The translations under genes were made by a program, and so were the position numbers. The notes below the pieces were generated by a model that was not told the DNA's origin, did not search any database, and was given only the letters and a program-made list of their open reading frames with translations. Positions 45,101 to 53,123 of a stretch of 64,000 nucleotides of DNA are shown in pieces. Each line of letters begins with the position of its first letter. Position 1 is the stretch's first letter. This stretch comes from Rhodopirellula baltica SH 1 (GTDB taxonomy: Bacteria > Planctomycetota > Planctomycetia > Pirellulales > Pirellulaceae), in the NCBI RefSeq assembly GCF_000196115.1, contig NC_005027.1, positions 5,886,001-5,950,000 of the forward strand. Direction: 5' to 3'.

Positions 45101-47337
45101 GTTGCGATCCGTGTGCTTCGAAGAAGGTTCTGCAAATCGGCATTGGCTCGAGCAACCGCTTCACTGCTGCTTCGGATTTCTTCTTTAGAAATCTCCAGCT
45201 TTTCATTCGCAGTTTGCAGACCTTGGTTCATCACGAGAAGTTCGTTGTACGACGACGTCAGCTCCTCATTGGTGGCCTCCATTTCCTGGATGGATCGATC
45301 GAGGTCATCTCGAGTCGTAGCAAGTTCTCGCTCAAGTTGTTCGATCCGTTGCTGAGCATGGGGATCCGCCGCGATTGATGGATCAGAGCCGATTGAATCA
45401 TCTGTCGACGAATCCGATGGTGCGATGGAAGGCCCCAAGTCCTCAAACGCCACCATGAACAACTCAGTTTCGTGACCAAGTTGCATCATCGGTTGAATCG
45501 TCAGCTTCACTCGCTGTTGACCGCTCTCGCTCATGATCAAAAGGTCGTCACGAACAACTCGTCGGCGGTTCGCCTTGGCTTCCGCGAAGGCACCACGCAG
45601 GCCAATTCGCAGATGAACGTGAGCCATCTTGATCAAGTTGTTCTGATGCATCCCTTCGCCACTGGAGAGATACGGGCTGGTGTCCGACAGCGTGCAGATG
45701 ACCTTCCCATCGACGTCAACGACCACCGCCTTGGGAGCAAATTCATCAAGGATGATTCGCTGCAACACTTGGTGGATTTCTTTTGTGTCCTCTTCGTTGG
45801 GAACAATCGCGGCGGTCTGGGTGGCTTCGGTGGCGCTCACAAAACCTCGTGAGTCTGCCGTGTCAGTGACCGTCTCGGTTCCCTTTCTCTGATTGATTCG
45901 GTGTTCTGCGTCAACGGTGCGAAACAGTTCGTCATGTGACGAGATCGATTCGCTTGGACCGAGAAACAGATGCCCATTGGGACGCAATGCGTAGTGAAAA
46001 AGCGGGATGAGTTTTTTCTGAAGGTGCGGACCCAAGTAGACCAGCAGGTTGCGGCAAGAAATCAAATCCTGTCGAGAAAAGGGAGCGTCACTGATGAGGT
46101 TGTGCAGCGAGAACAGAATCGACTCACGCAGATTGCGTTTGGCGTGATAGCGTTTGCCGCGTTTGACGAAAAATTGTTTCAGTCGGGTCTCGGGAATGCT
46201 TTCGGTGATTCCAAGTGGGTAGACTCCTTGGCGAGCGATTGCCAAAGCATGCTCGTCAATGTCACTGGCGATGATTTGAAAGGTTGGTAGGGAGTCTTTT
46301 GCGTGATCGTCATCCCGCTGTGTCTTCAGACGGTCGAGGTGTTCGTAGCAAAGGATTGCCAACGAGTAGGCTTCTTCTCCGGTCGCGCAACCGGGCACCC
46401 AAATTCGAACTGGATCACTGGCCGTGCGTCCCTCGAAGAGTTGAGGGATCACTTCCTCCGCCAATGCCTTGAACGATTCAGGATCTCGGAAGAATGCCGT
46501 GATCCCGATCAACAATTCGCGAAACAGGTTTTGGGTTTCGTCTTGGTCATCTCGTAAACGACCCAAGTAAGTCGCAACATCGGAGATTTGCAGGATTTGC
46601 ATCCGCCGCAAAATTCGTCGCGTCAGCGTCGCGGTCTTGTAGTGCTTGAAATTGTGCTTGGTCGCTTTGTAAAGCACGTCCGCGATCTCTGGGATCGACC
46701 GTTCGATCTCCTCCAGCATCGATTCTCGAGTCAGTCGATTGGATTGTTGCTTCCGATAGACGACGTAGTCATTCAGTTCATTCGCAATCTCTTTGGGCGT
46801 CAGGACATGGTCCGCCACACCGGTGGTCGCCGCATTTCGCGGCATGGAATCAAATTTCGCCGAAGACGATATTTGCGAAAACGTCATGCCGCCCGCATCG
46901 CTGATCGATTTCAATCCGAGCGTTCCATCGGTGCCCATGCCGGAGAGAATCACACCGATGCCCTGCTCGCCTTGCGTCTCGGCGATGGCATGAAAGAAAT
47001 GATCGATCGGTGTTGCGGGGGATTCCTCGGTGGCCGGCTTCAGCATCAACCGGGAACCGCTGCTGATCGAGAGCAAGCTGTTTGGCGGACAGATGTAGAC
47101 CGTGTTCGGTCGAATGAGTTTCCGAGACTTCAGTTCGACGACCCGCAGCGATGTAGCATCCGCCAGCTGTTCGATCCGCGTTGCGTGCAATTCCGATGCA
47201 TCGTGGCCGACGAACACCATCGCCATGTCGGGTGAGTCACCCAACGACGCGAGTAGTTCTTGCAATGCCTCTATCCCGCCAGCGCCAGCTCCCACGCCGA
47301 CGACCAGTGGTTTGGATTCCGGTTGTGGATCGCTCAA
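42118..47337 (-). CDS. hybrid signalling protein CheB-CheR-PAS5-histidine kinase-receiver
   Basis: The 1739-residue cytoplasmic protein has, in order: CheB-like (1-190), CheR methyltransferase (205-490, SAM motif VPGCATGEEAY), a coiled coil (660-740), five PAS domains (about 740-845, 850-962, 968-1090, 1102-1215, 1228-1342), HisKA with His1372 in NMSHEIRTPM, ATPase with QVLINLVGNAIKF and GGTGLGLTIS, and a receiver with Asp1674 and Lys1724. In CheB the nucleophile position of GxSxGG is glycine (GAGAGG, Gly18), though His45 and Asp137 remain, so methylesterase activity is probably lost. It starts at TTG 47337, with GGGAGA upstream. No chemoreceptor gene is nearby. Confidence 0.92.
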   Translation of the reverse strand: MSDPQPESKPLVVGVGAGAGGIEALQELLASLGDSPDMAMVFVGHDASELHATRIEQLADATSLRVVELKSRKLIRPNTVYICPPNSLLSISSGSRLMLKPATEESPATPIDHFFHAIAETQGEQGIGVILSGMGTDGTLGLKSISDAGGMTFSQISSSAKFDSMPRNAATTGVADHVLTPKEIANELNDYVVYRKQQSNRLTRESMLEEIERSIPEIADVLYKATKHNFKHYKTATLTRRILRRMQILQISDVATYLGRLRDDQDETQNLFRELLIGITAFFRDPESFKALAEEVIPQLFEGRTASDPVRIWVPGCATGEEAYSLAILCYEHLDRLKTQRDDDHAKDSLPTFQIIASDIDEHALAIARQGVYPLGITESIPETRLKQFFVKRGKRYHAKRNLRESILFSLHNLISDAPFSRQDLISCRNLLVYLGPHLQKKLIPLFHYALRPNGHLFLGPSESISSHDELFRTVDAEHRINQRKGTETVTDTADSRGFVSATEATQTAAIVPNEEDTKEIHQVLQRIILDEFAPKAVVVDVDGKVICTLSDTSPYLSSGEGMHQNNLIKMAHVHLRIGLRGAFAEAKANRRRVVRDDLLIMSESGQQRVKLTIQPMMQLGHETELFMVAFEDLGPSIAPSDSSTDDSIGSDPSIAADPHAQQRIEQLERELATTRDDLDRSIQEMEATNEELTSSYNELLVMNQGLQTANEKLEISKEEIRSSSEAVARANADLQNLLRSTRIATIFLDDDLSIRSFTPAATEIYGLIATDVGRPLTQIAPNVQDMPPLPKWELLIQEDGVEHTIVANTGKAFIRRVLPYRSYSGDHDGIVLTFTDVTQLRESEELFQSLVRASAQIVWIANADGVVESDSPSWREYTGQTLEQWVGLGWLDVIHPDDRELTQKVWTDAVAKDRPLVLEYRLRNRHGEYRWFQVRTAPQRRPDGTVNRWVGMNIDIHDQKQSRLELADREAHLRRVINNQLGLVGVIDRNGLLLEVDDRSLEYARVNRHEVIGKPFHEAPWWNYDPNVAQQMRDAMERAFKGEPVRYDVSLFAHGDDGVLIDFMIAPVFDDDGNIEYLIPSGVDIRDRKKAELKQQEVAVRLEAIFNTAVDGIITIDRRGTINSVNVAAAKIFGYGVDELTGSNINALIPEPEHSEHDGYLKAYEETGQSHIIGHQRQVTGRRKDGSTFSLDLSVSETSLSGEHRYVGIVRDVSDRVRSEQAKKNASRRMQMALRAGGMAAWEWTPKKSYWTKEMYELFGVTDDRKGSPELCFSLTHPDDVESLKRHWQEAIEGNQDYEYEFRIVRPDGEMRWITGMGEVVRGKSGNVTRMYGVNWDSTQEHVQAETLRESERRANEASASKSAFLANMSHEIRTPMTAILGYAELLQDIIQDTEGLHHLQTIRRNGDYLLDIINDILDLSKIEAGKLDVESERFDPAHLIEDVRSIMEVRAKEAGLELTVEYGQQIPASIQSDAKRLKQVLINLVGNAIKFTPEGNVRLVVRMESEPIRLCIDVIDTGIGITPEQQEQLFLPFSQGDSSVNRTFGGTGLGLTISRRLAEMLGGTIHFQSEVGVGSTFTLSVFPGDLTGVAMVDHSQPVSKLVDDLENSSTTPIKLNCYALVVDDRRDIRFLSRRILTKAGATVDECEDGLQAVDKIIESMKARRLPDVIILDMQMPKLDGYATAKKLRELGYDAPIIALTADAMQGDMNLCLKAGCNDYLSKPIDAAKLVALVSKLT

Positions 47338-47889
47338 TGGAAACGTGTCTCCCGTCCCGCGAACACCGTTGACTGGCAGTTCAGACTTGGGCCGGTATGG
47401 GCAATTGGTATGGTCTCGGCGCGTTGAGGTTCAGAATGCATCGAAACCTTTCCAGTAACCTCGCGATGTGAACGACCGAATCGTCCTGATTGGAAGCGAC
47501 AAGCCCGTTTGGGTCAATCGATCGAGGGCCGCAAATGACGCGTTCACGACTCGATTCAGACCGTTTCGTTTTTGAAGACTACCACTGTAGACGGATGTCC
47601 ATACGACTATTGCAGCTGATCAATTTCCGATCAATCGACCAGTGGCGAAGCAAACTGCCGCGTGGCCGGAACCTCAATCGTTACTCTTCCGAAAATCGCG
47701 GTCCTACGCAAAACACAACGGCTGAGAGCAGGATGGACTGATTGGATTCGCTCAAACAGCAGCCTGAGGATCGAACGGACAATTTTGGCATCGCATTCGC
47801 GTTGCCTGGGTTTGCTTCCGAGACGCCGTCGTTGCTTTGGGTAACAGGTTGCCTCGATGTCATCTCCTCGCATGCCGAAAGGGCCAACC
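47338..47889. other. gap of about 550 bases, no supported gene
   Basis: Lies between the TTG start of the hybrid kinase and the small lipoprotein gene. Only short frames without start signals or family similarity were seen. Promoters for both divergent flanking genes probably lie here. No tRNA or repeat was recognised. Confidence 0.5.
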
Positions 47890-48069
47890 ATGAGACAACC
47901 ACGTGATGTTATCCACTTTCTATTGCTAACCGCGGCCTTGGTCGCCGGCTTCGTCGTGTCCGGATGCGACAACAAGGAAACCGTTTTGGACATCGAAACG
48001 CCGGACGGTGGTGTGGAAGTGAATCGCGATATCGACGACGGCAGTTTGAGCGTCGACGTGGAAGAGTAG
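47890..48069 (+). CDS. small lipoprotein of unknown function
   Basis: The 59-residue product starts MRQPRDVIHFLLLTAALVAG and has a lipobox GFVVSGC followed by an acidic tail, ETVLDIETPDGGVEVNRDID. The mature part is only about 30 residues, mostly Asp/Glu. It is probably anchored in a membrane; function unknown. ATG 47890 is preferred over 47857 because the signal peptide begins there. It lies 68 bases upstream of the CsbD gene on the same strand. Confidence 0.6.
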   Translation: MRQPRDVIHFLLLTAALVAGFVVSGCDNKETVLDIETPDGGVEVNRDIDDGSLSVDVEE

Positions 48070-48137
48070 AGATCAGCAACATCGCGAACGGCGATCGTTC
48101 GCGAAAGTTTGAACCATCAATCTTCAGGAGAATTGTG

Positions 48138-48341
48138 ATGAATTGGGATCGAATCGAAGGCAAGTGGAAACAACTCAAGGGTCAAGCTCAACAACAGTGG
48201 GGTGACCTGACCGACGATGATTTGGATCGCGTAGACGGGAAACGAGAAGAGCTCGTCGGTGTCGTTCAAGAACGATACGGGTTGGCAAAGGATGAAGCAG
48301 AAAAGCAAGTTCAGCAGTTCGAGAGTTCTTGCAATTGCTGA
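48138..48341 (+). CDS. CsbD family stress protein
   Basis: The 67-residue protein starts MNWDRIEGKWKQLKGQAQQ and contains WGDLTDDDLDRVDGKREELV followed by QERYGLAKDEAEKQVQQF, the consensus of the CsbD (YjbJ) family. Such proteins are induced by general stress in many bacteria; the biochemical role is unknown. AGGAG eight bases upstream supports the start. It sits in a cluster of small stress-associated proteins. Confidence 0.9.
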   Translation: MNWDRIEGKWKQLKGQAQQQWGDLTDDDLDRVDGKREELVGVVQERYGLAKDEAEKQVQQFESSCNC

Positions 48342-48480
48342 ACGAATTTGAGGCCACCCCAAACGGGAGGGACTTTCAAACTTTGGATGAATTCAATCGG
48401 GTCGCGTCGACTTCCATCGACGACGACCTTTTTCCGTGTCTTGACCACACGCCGTAAAAACAAAGATCAACTGGCTGACC

Positions 48481-48816
48481 ATGGATATTCCGCAAATCAC
48501 AACTGGTTCCGACGCTGAACAAGGAGCGATGGGACAGATCTATCTCGCGACCGGAAAGCATGTGGCGCTCCGCCGATGGGAGTAAAGCCCCGGGGGCTTT
48601 AGTAAACCGACCACCCGTGAATACGAAGTGGTGGGCTATCTGCTGCAAGGGATTTTGGAATTGGAGCTGGATGGCGGAACGGGCAAGCTGGAGGTGGGCG
48701 ACTCTTGGTTGGTGCCCGCTGGAGCCATTCACCGCTACCGAGTGATCGAACCCATCGTCGCAATCGAAGCGACCAGCCCGCCCGCACGGTTCGGTGATCG
48801 TGATCAACCGGCTTGA
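48481..48816 (+). pseudogene. cupin-domain gene interrupted by in-frame TAA
   Basis: From ATG 48481 the frame reads MDIPQITTGSDAEQGAMGQI to ALRRWE, then TAA at 48583. The same frame continues SPGGFSKPTTREYEVVGYLL and onward (QGILELELDGG, VGDSWLVPAGAIHRYRV), a cupin fold, to TGA at 48816. The stop lies at the start of a 19-base palindrome. A truncated protein from ATG 48628 would keep only the end of the fold. Sequencing error is possible; otherwise this is a broken gene, unless the stop is read through. Confidence 0.65.
48583..48601. repeat. 19-base perfect palindrome inside the cupin gene
   Basis: TAAAGCCCC G GGGGCTTTA: nine-base arms with a single central base. It creates the in-frame stop in the cupin frame and would form a strong hairpin in RNA. 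It may be a small inserted palindromic element, though frame is kept on both sides. Confidence 0.7.
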
Positions 48817-48963
48817 TGCTACAGCGGTTGGTGAACAGCCGCGAAAGTCGGCTGAGTGAACCTGAACGCCGCTCCTGCTATCTTGGCTTGGTTGAGTCAC
48901 CACCCATTTGCTCGGCATCGTTCACATGAGCGTTGCGGGCCACTTGCCAAACCAATTTCGACC

Positions 48964-49407
48964 ATGGCTATCCGATACCGCACCGACGTGAAGTTAGAAT
49001 CGGACGAGTTCATCGACCTGCTCAAACGATCCACTTTGTCCGAACGTCGTCCAGTAGAGGATGAGCCGCGAATCAGAGAAATGCTGGCTCATGCTGACGT
49101 GTTGGTCACCGCGCATTGGGTCGACGATTTAGCGGCGATGGATCCAAGAGCAGCCGGCAAGCTGATCGGCGTATCGCGAGCCATCACGGACTATGCCTAC
49201 TGCACGTATCTGTCGGATTTGGCTGTTGATGTGGACTACCAAGGCCAGGGCATCGGACGCGAACTGATTCGGCTGACACACGAAGTCGCAGGGCATCTGA
49301 CCCGGCTCATTTTGCTGTCAGCACCGGCTGCCGAAAGCTACTACCCGCATGTTGGAATGCAGCCACATCATTCGTGCTGGATGATCGCGCCATCCGATGA
49401 GGGCTGA
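48964..49407 (+). CDS. GNAT family N-acetyltransferase
   Basis: The 147-residue protein, from ATG 48964 ([20 protein letters not shown]), has a standard GNAT core: [20 protein letters not shown], the acetyl-CoA loop [11 protein letters not shown], and [19 protein letters not shown] near the end. The product length fits small GNATs. The substrate is unknown. A longer frame from 48856 exists, but the extra sequence lacks similarity. Confidence 0.85.
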   Translation: MAIRYRTDVKLESDEFIDLLKRSTLSERRPVEDEPRIREMLAHADVLVTAHWVDDLAAMDPRAAGKLIGVSRAITDYAYCTYLSDLAVDVDYQGQGIGRELIRLTHEVAGHLTRLILLSAPAAESYYPHVGMQPHHSCWMIAPSDEG

Positions 49408-49416
49408 TCAGCACGT

Positions 49417-51012
49417 CTAGCGTTTGAACCCGATCAGGAATCCGACTTCAGATCGCTCGGTGTCGAAGTCTTCGTTGTCCGAAGCGAATCGGTCGTGACC
49501 GGCCACGGCCGAGACCGAAAGTTGTTCGGTAAGTTGATAGCTGAGCTTCCCGTGCACTCGCCAAAAGATTTCGTCGCGGCCAATCGGATCGGTGAAATCG
49601 GGGTAGTTGCGATAGCCCACCCCCCAGGTCGGAGTGAACTTCCATCGGGCGCTGATTTGCCAGTCCGTGGATCCGTGCAGATTGATCGAGAGATAACGGT
49701 AGTCGTCACCTTTCGTGTTGGCGTATTCCAGATCGGTTCCCAAAGCGACCATCGGCAACGCTTCCCAGTTGGTGCGTTTGAAGTGGCTGGCACCAAAGGT
49801 CAGCGTGGTTCCATCAAGTGATGTCTGCGTGGGTGTCACGCCGTCGTCTTCGAAATTGGATTGGGCGATCGTCGTGTATCCATACCATGCATTCAAATCA
49901 GGACGGATCACCGTGAACGATGCCGTTCCCGCGTGTCGGTCACCGACCTGATTGCCATCAAAAAAGTCATTGGAGAATACGTATTCCATTCGGCCGATCA
50001 CTTCGTTTCCGCCGAACAGAAAGTCTCGTTCGGCAAACGCACCCGGTTGAAAACTGGCCAAATTGAATTCTTGGAACTGACTTTCGTTGGCGGTGAAGTA
50101 GCCGCGAAACATGAGACCCGCACGCGAATTTTCGCGACGGATCAGTTTCCAATCCAAATCGGGGCTGGCGAACCACTGAAAGCTGGCTTGTTCGTCTTGA
50201 GCGAGATCGCGACTGATTGGTGTCAGCGTGACGTTCGTGTTGTACAGCAATCCTGTTTCCAAAAAGATTCGGAACGGACTGGTCGGTGATTCCGCTTCGC
50301 TTTCGAGTTGTCGCAGTCGATTTTCGAGATCGTCCGAACCGTCGAAGGTTTGAATCTCGTACCCAACGGTTTGAGTTGGAACACCGGCAAAATTTGGCGG
50401 GATGGGGAGTTCGCTCGCCTGAGCCACGTTGGCCGGATCGGACGTCATCCAATCAATCGCCGATGGTTCGGCGGCGGTTGCGCTCGAGGTCGGGGCGGCC
50501 AGTTGTGCCAAAGCAGGAGTGGGCGTTTCGATGCCCATCGCTCGGACTTGATCGGCATAGCTGCTCGAAGGAGCGATCTTCAGCACCTCGGTCAGGTGAG
50601 ACCGGGCCGCCTCAGGTCGCGATAACCCATGGAGCAGTTGTCCCAGGTCGAAGTGAGCTGCCGCGTTGAATGGGTCGAGTTCCAACGCTTTGCGATTCGA
50701 CTCGATCGAGGAATCCACGTCACCAAGTGCTTTTTGCAGTCGCCCGAGTGTCCGCCAGGAATCGGAGTGGTTGGGGTTGCTGGCAACTTTTTGCTGCAAC
50801 ATCCCCAACATCCGCATTTGGGCCGGGCTGGGCGGCGCAACGGATGTGGCTTGATCGGGCGTGCTGGCAAGTCCGGGCGAGTCTGAGTTTTGTGATGCCG
50901 GCGTGAATCCGGGGTTCGCGACATCTTGTGCGGTCGCGATGCCATGGACGGAGAATACCCCCGTCCAAGCGGTCAGTACGAGAGTTCGGAGATGGCCGTT
51001 GAGGTCAGTCAT
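49417..51012 (-). CDS. TPR-containing outer-membrane barrel-like protein
   Basis: The 531-residue protein has a signal peptide (ending IATAQ). Two to three TPR repeats follow (about residues 65-150, for example HSDSWRTLGRLQKALGDVDS and FDLGQLLHGLSRPEAARSHL), then an Ala/Pro-rich linker. The C-terminal domain (about residues 235-531) has alternating aromatic beta strands, for example GRMEYVFSNDFF and SINLHGSTDWQISARWKFTP, ending GFLIGFKR. This resembles surface-lipoprotein assembly modifier or porin-like barrels fused to TPRs. The exact substrate is unknown. It is convergent with the GNAT gene and divergent from the QV-repeat gene. Confidence 0.7.
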   Translation of the reverse strand: MTDLNGHLRTLVLTAWTGVFSVHGIATAQDVANPGFTPASQNSDSPGLASTPDQATSVAPPSPAQMRMLGMLQQKVASNPNHSDSWRTLGRLQKALGDVDSSIESNRKALELDPFNAAAHFDLGQLLHGLSRPEAARSHLTEVLKIAPSSSYADQVRAMGIETPTPALAQLAAPTSSATAAEPSAIDWMTSDPANVAQASELPIPPNFAGVPTQTVGYEIQTFDGSDDLENRLRQLESEAESPTSPFRIFLETGLLYNTNVTLTPISRDLAQDEQASFQWFASPDLDWKLIRRENSRAGLMFRGYFTANESQFQEFNLASFQPGAFAERDFLFGGNEVIGRMEYVFSNDFFDGNQVGDRHAGTASFTVIRPDLNAWYGYTTIAQSNFEDDGVTPTQTSLDGTTLTFGASHFKRTNWEALPMVALGTDLEYANTKGDDYRYLSINLHGSTDWQISARWKFTPTWGVGYRNYPDFTDPIGRDEIFWRVHGKLSYQLTEQLSVSAVAGHDRFASDNEDFDTERSEVGFLIGFKR

Positions 51013-51241
51013 GCAGTGATCGAGCGAGTGCTGCCTTATTGAGTCGTCAAACGGATGTCATCGCAAAATGCGTTGCGAATTCCTCTGGAAATTGACGTCT
51101 TGGATTGCGTACTTTGCGGCCGGTCAAAGAGTGAACGTCCGTTCGCTCGTGATTGGTATCAATTGACGCTGGCCGGTTGCCACCCCGATTCACGATGGTC
51201 GTGTTGAGGATGCGATGGAAGTCGAGCGTCAGGAAATTCAC

Positions 51242-52453
51242 ATGGAGTTGAACTCACGGATGAAACGTCACTCAAAGAAAGCCTTGGCCATCGCATGCAT
51301 GCTGTGCACCAGTGGAACCGTTCAGGCTCAAGGATTGGACGGAGCCCTTTCGCGTGTTCGCGGGCAAGTTCAACAGAACGTGCAAACCCAAGTGCAACAG
51401 CGAGTCCAGGCTCGTGTTCAAAGCCAAGTTCAAGCGAACGTGCAGAGCCAGGTTCAACAACGCATTCAAGCGAACGTTGCTAACGGAGTTCAAGCTCGCG
51501 TCGGAAATCAAATCGAAGCCGCAGCTCAAACCGCCGCGGCTCTGGCCGTGCGTGCTCAAGCCCAAGCCAACGCTGCCGCTGACCGTGCATCGCGAACCAA
51601 CGTCGATGCCAACGCGGACGTTCGAGTCAACCTGAACGCGAACGCCAACGTCGCCGGATCACAGTCACAAACGTCTGCCGGATTCGCTTCGTCCTCGCGA
51701 ATCTCTGCCAGTCCGATCCAAATCAGCGTTGCTGAAGTTCAGGCTTACGATTCGGTCTTCGGTCAATTCAACCCACTTCGCACATCAGCTGTTCTGAACA
51801 CTGCCGCCTCCGTTCGTCAAAACGCAACGGCTCAAACCGCCAACGGCCCATCATCGAGCGAAGCACAACCAAGTTCGACTGGACCGACCAGCACACCATC
51901 GCAAAACCCGTCGGCACCGGAAGGGAATGCTCCTGAATCGACCGATGCATCTGGCATCGCCGGATCGACTTTCAGTGGTGCATTCAGCCAAGTCGCTCAG
52001 GGACAAGCCGGTGCTTCCAATGGGCAGTCGATTCGCGGAGCTGGGCAAGGCAACGGTAACTTTGGCGTCGCCGGTGTGCTGGCTTCGAACGTCGACTTCT
52101 CGACGATGATCGCGGTTGCCGCACGTCAACGCCAAGCTGAAATCGCTCAGATGCGTGATCAAGCATTGGCATCGGCCAACGCGGAGTTGCTGGCACAGGC
52201 GGATGCGATGGAAACTCGTTTGAACGCGTTTGCGTCGGCTCAACAAGAAGCCATGGCTGCGACGCAAAGCAACGTCCAGTCGTTCCAAGCGAACGCTGCC
52301 AACAATGTTGGATCCGCCGCAGCGGTGAATGCAAACGGTTCCGTCCAAGGCCAAGCCACCGCAAACGGTGCGGGCCAAGCGGCCGCATCGGCTGCGGGCC
52401 AAGCCGAGGCATCCGCCGCGAGCAGCACGAGCACCAGCGGAACGATTCGCTAG
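51242..52453 (+). CDS. secreted QV-repeat low-complexity protein
   Basis: The 403-residue protein has a signal peptide (SKKALAIACMLCTSGTVQAQ). A repeat region of about 70 residues follows, built from QVQ/RVQ/NVQ units spaced four residues apart (VQQNVQTQVQQRVQARVQSQ). An Asn/Ala-rich part, a region with SVFGQFNPLRTSA, a Ser/Thr/Gly/Pro linker, and an Ala/Gln-rich helical C-terminus come next. Composition suggests a surface or matrix fibre, or a coiled coil; no known domain is visible. AGGAA lies six bases before ATG 51242, which is preferred over ATG 51215. A strong terminator follows at 52496. Confidence 0.65.
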   Translation: MELNSRMKRHSKKALAIACMLCTSGTVQAQGLDGALSRVRGQVQQNVQTQVQQRVQARVQSQVQANVQSQVQQRIQANVANGVQARVGNQIEAAAQTAAALAVRAQAQANAAADRASRTNVDANADVRVNLNANANVAGSQSQTSAGFASSSRISASPIQISVAEVQAYDSVFGQFNPLRTSAVLNTAASVRQNATAQTANGPSSSEAQPSSTGPTSTPSQNPSAPEGNAPESTDASGIAGSTFSGAFSQVAQGQAGASNGQSIRGAGQGNGNFGVAGVLASNVDFSTMIAVAARQRQAEIAQMRDQALASANAELLAQADAMETRLNAFASAQQEAMAATQSNVQSFQANAANNVGSAAAVNANGSVQGQATANGAGQAAASAAGQAEASAASSTSTSGTIR

Positions 52454-52495
52454 TTCGTCTTGGCCGGTTTTTCGGTCAACATCACGGTCCATTTG

Positions 52496-52526
52496 AAAGG
52501 CGGGAGTTCAGCTCCCGCCTTTTTTG
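52496..52526 (+). terminator. rho-independent terminator
   Basis: An 11-bp perfect stem AAAGGCGGGAG/CTCCCGCCTTT with a five-base loop, followed by a T run. It ends the QV-repeat gene. Confidence 0.9.
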
Positions 52527-52583
52527 CTGCGCTGATCGAAATGATTTTCGTTGGTACGCAAGTTGCCTAAGTGAATGCCGAAC

Positions 52584-52632
52584 GCCCGCGACTTGCGGGC
52601 AATGAAAAATCCGCCTCCCCCGCAAGGGCGGC
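52584..52632 (+). other. two possible hairpins in the leader of the lipoprotein gene
   Basis: GCCCGC/GCGGGC with a 5-base loop (52584-52600), then CCGCC/GGCGG (52612-52632). They precede the lipoprotein start by about 30 bases and could affect its mRNA. Confidence 0.4.
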
Positions 52633-52658
52633 ACCCCTTTCACTTTAGGATCAGAACC

Positions 52659-53036
52659 ATGAAATCGATCACTGCATTTTTGTTGGCCGCCTGCATGATG
52701 GTTGCCGTTGGTTGCGATGAGTCCGCCTTTGACCAAGAGGCAGACGCCCTTCGCGATGCAACTCAGCAGCAAGCCGAAGACATTCGCGATTCGTCGCAAA
52801 ACACCGCAGAAAACATCCGCGATCAGGCTCAGCAAAAGGCTGAGAACATCCGGAACCAAGCTGAAAACGCTCCGGAAGCCACGGAAGACGCAGCCGAAGA
52901 CCGAGCTGATATGATTGAAGAGCGTGGCGAAACGAAGGCGGATCGAAAGGAATCGCTCGGCGAACAGAAAGCTGACGCGTTGGAAGAAGCCGGCGAAAAC
53001 AAAGCGGATCAACTAGAAGAAGTTGAGGTTGAATGA
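52659..53036 (+). CDS. coiled-coil lipoprotein, LEA-like
   Basis: The 125-residue product starts MKSITAFLLAACMMVAVGCD, with a lipobox VAVGC. A highly charged helical tail follows, with repeats resembling ENIRDQAQQKAENIRNQAEN, and acidic/basic alternation to the end (ENKADQLEEVEVE). The repeated 11-residue-like AENIRxQA pattern recalls LEA or Lpp-type coiled coils, suggesting envelope stress or wall tethering. AGGA eight bases upstream supports ATG 52659. A terminator follows at 53069. Confidence 0.7.
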   Translation: MKSITAFLLAACMMVAVGCDESAFDQEADALRDATQQQAEDIRDSSQNTAENIRDQAQQKAENIRNQAENAPEATEDAAEDRADMIEERGETKADRKESLGEQKADALEEAGENKADQLEEVEVE

Positions 53037-53068
53037 TCAATCACCGACTTGGTGAGTTAAAACATTCC

Positions 53069-53106
53069 AATGCTTGGTGGTCGTTTGGCCACCAGGCATT
53101 TTTTTA
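53069..53106 (+). terminator. rho-independent terminator
   Basis: A 12-bp stem AATGCTTGGTGG/CCACCAGGCATT with one G-T wobble, then a run of T. It lies 32 bases after the lipoprotein stop codon. Confidence 0.9.
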
Positions 53107-53123
53107 TTTGAGCACGCAGTGAA

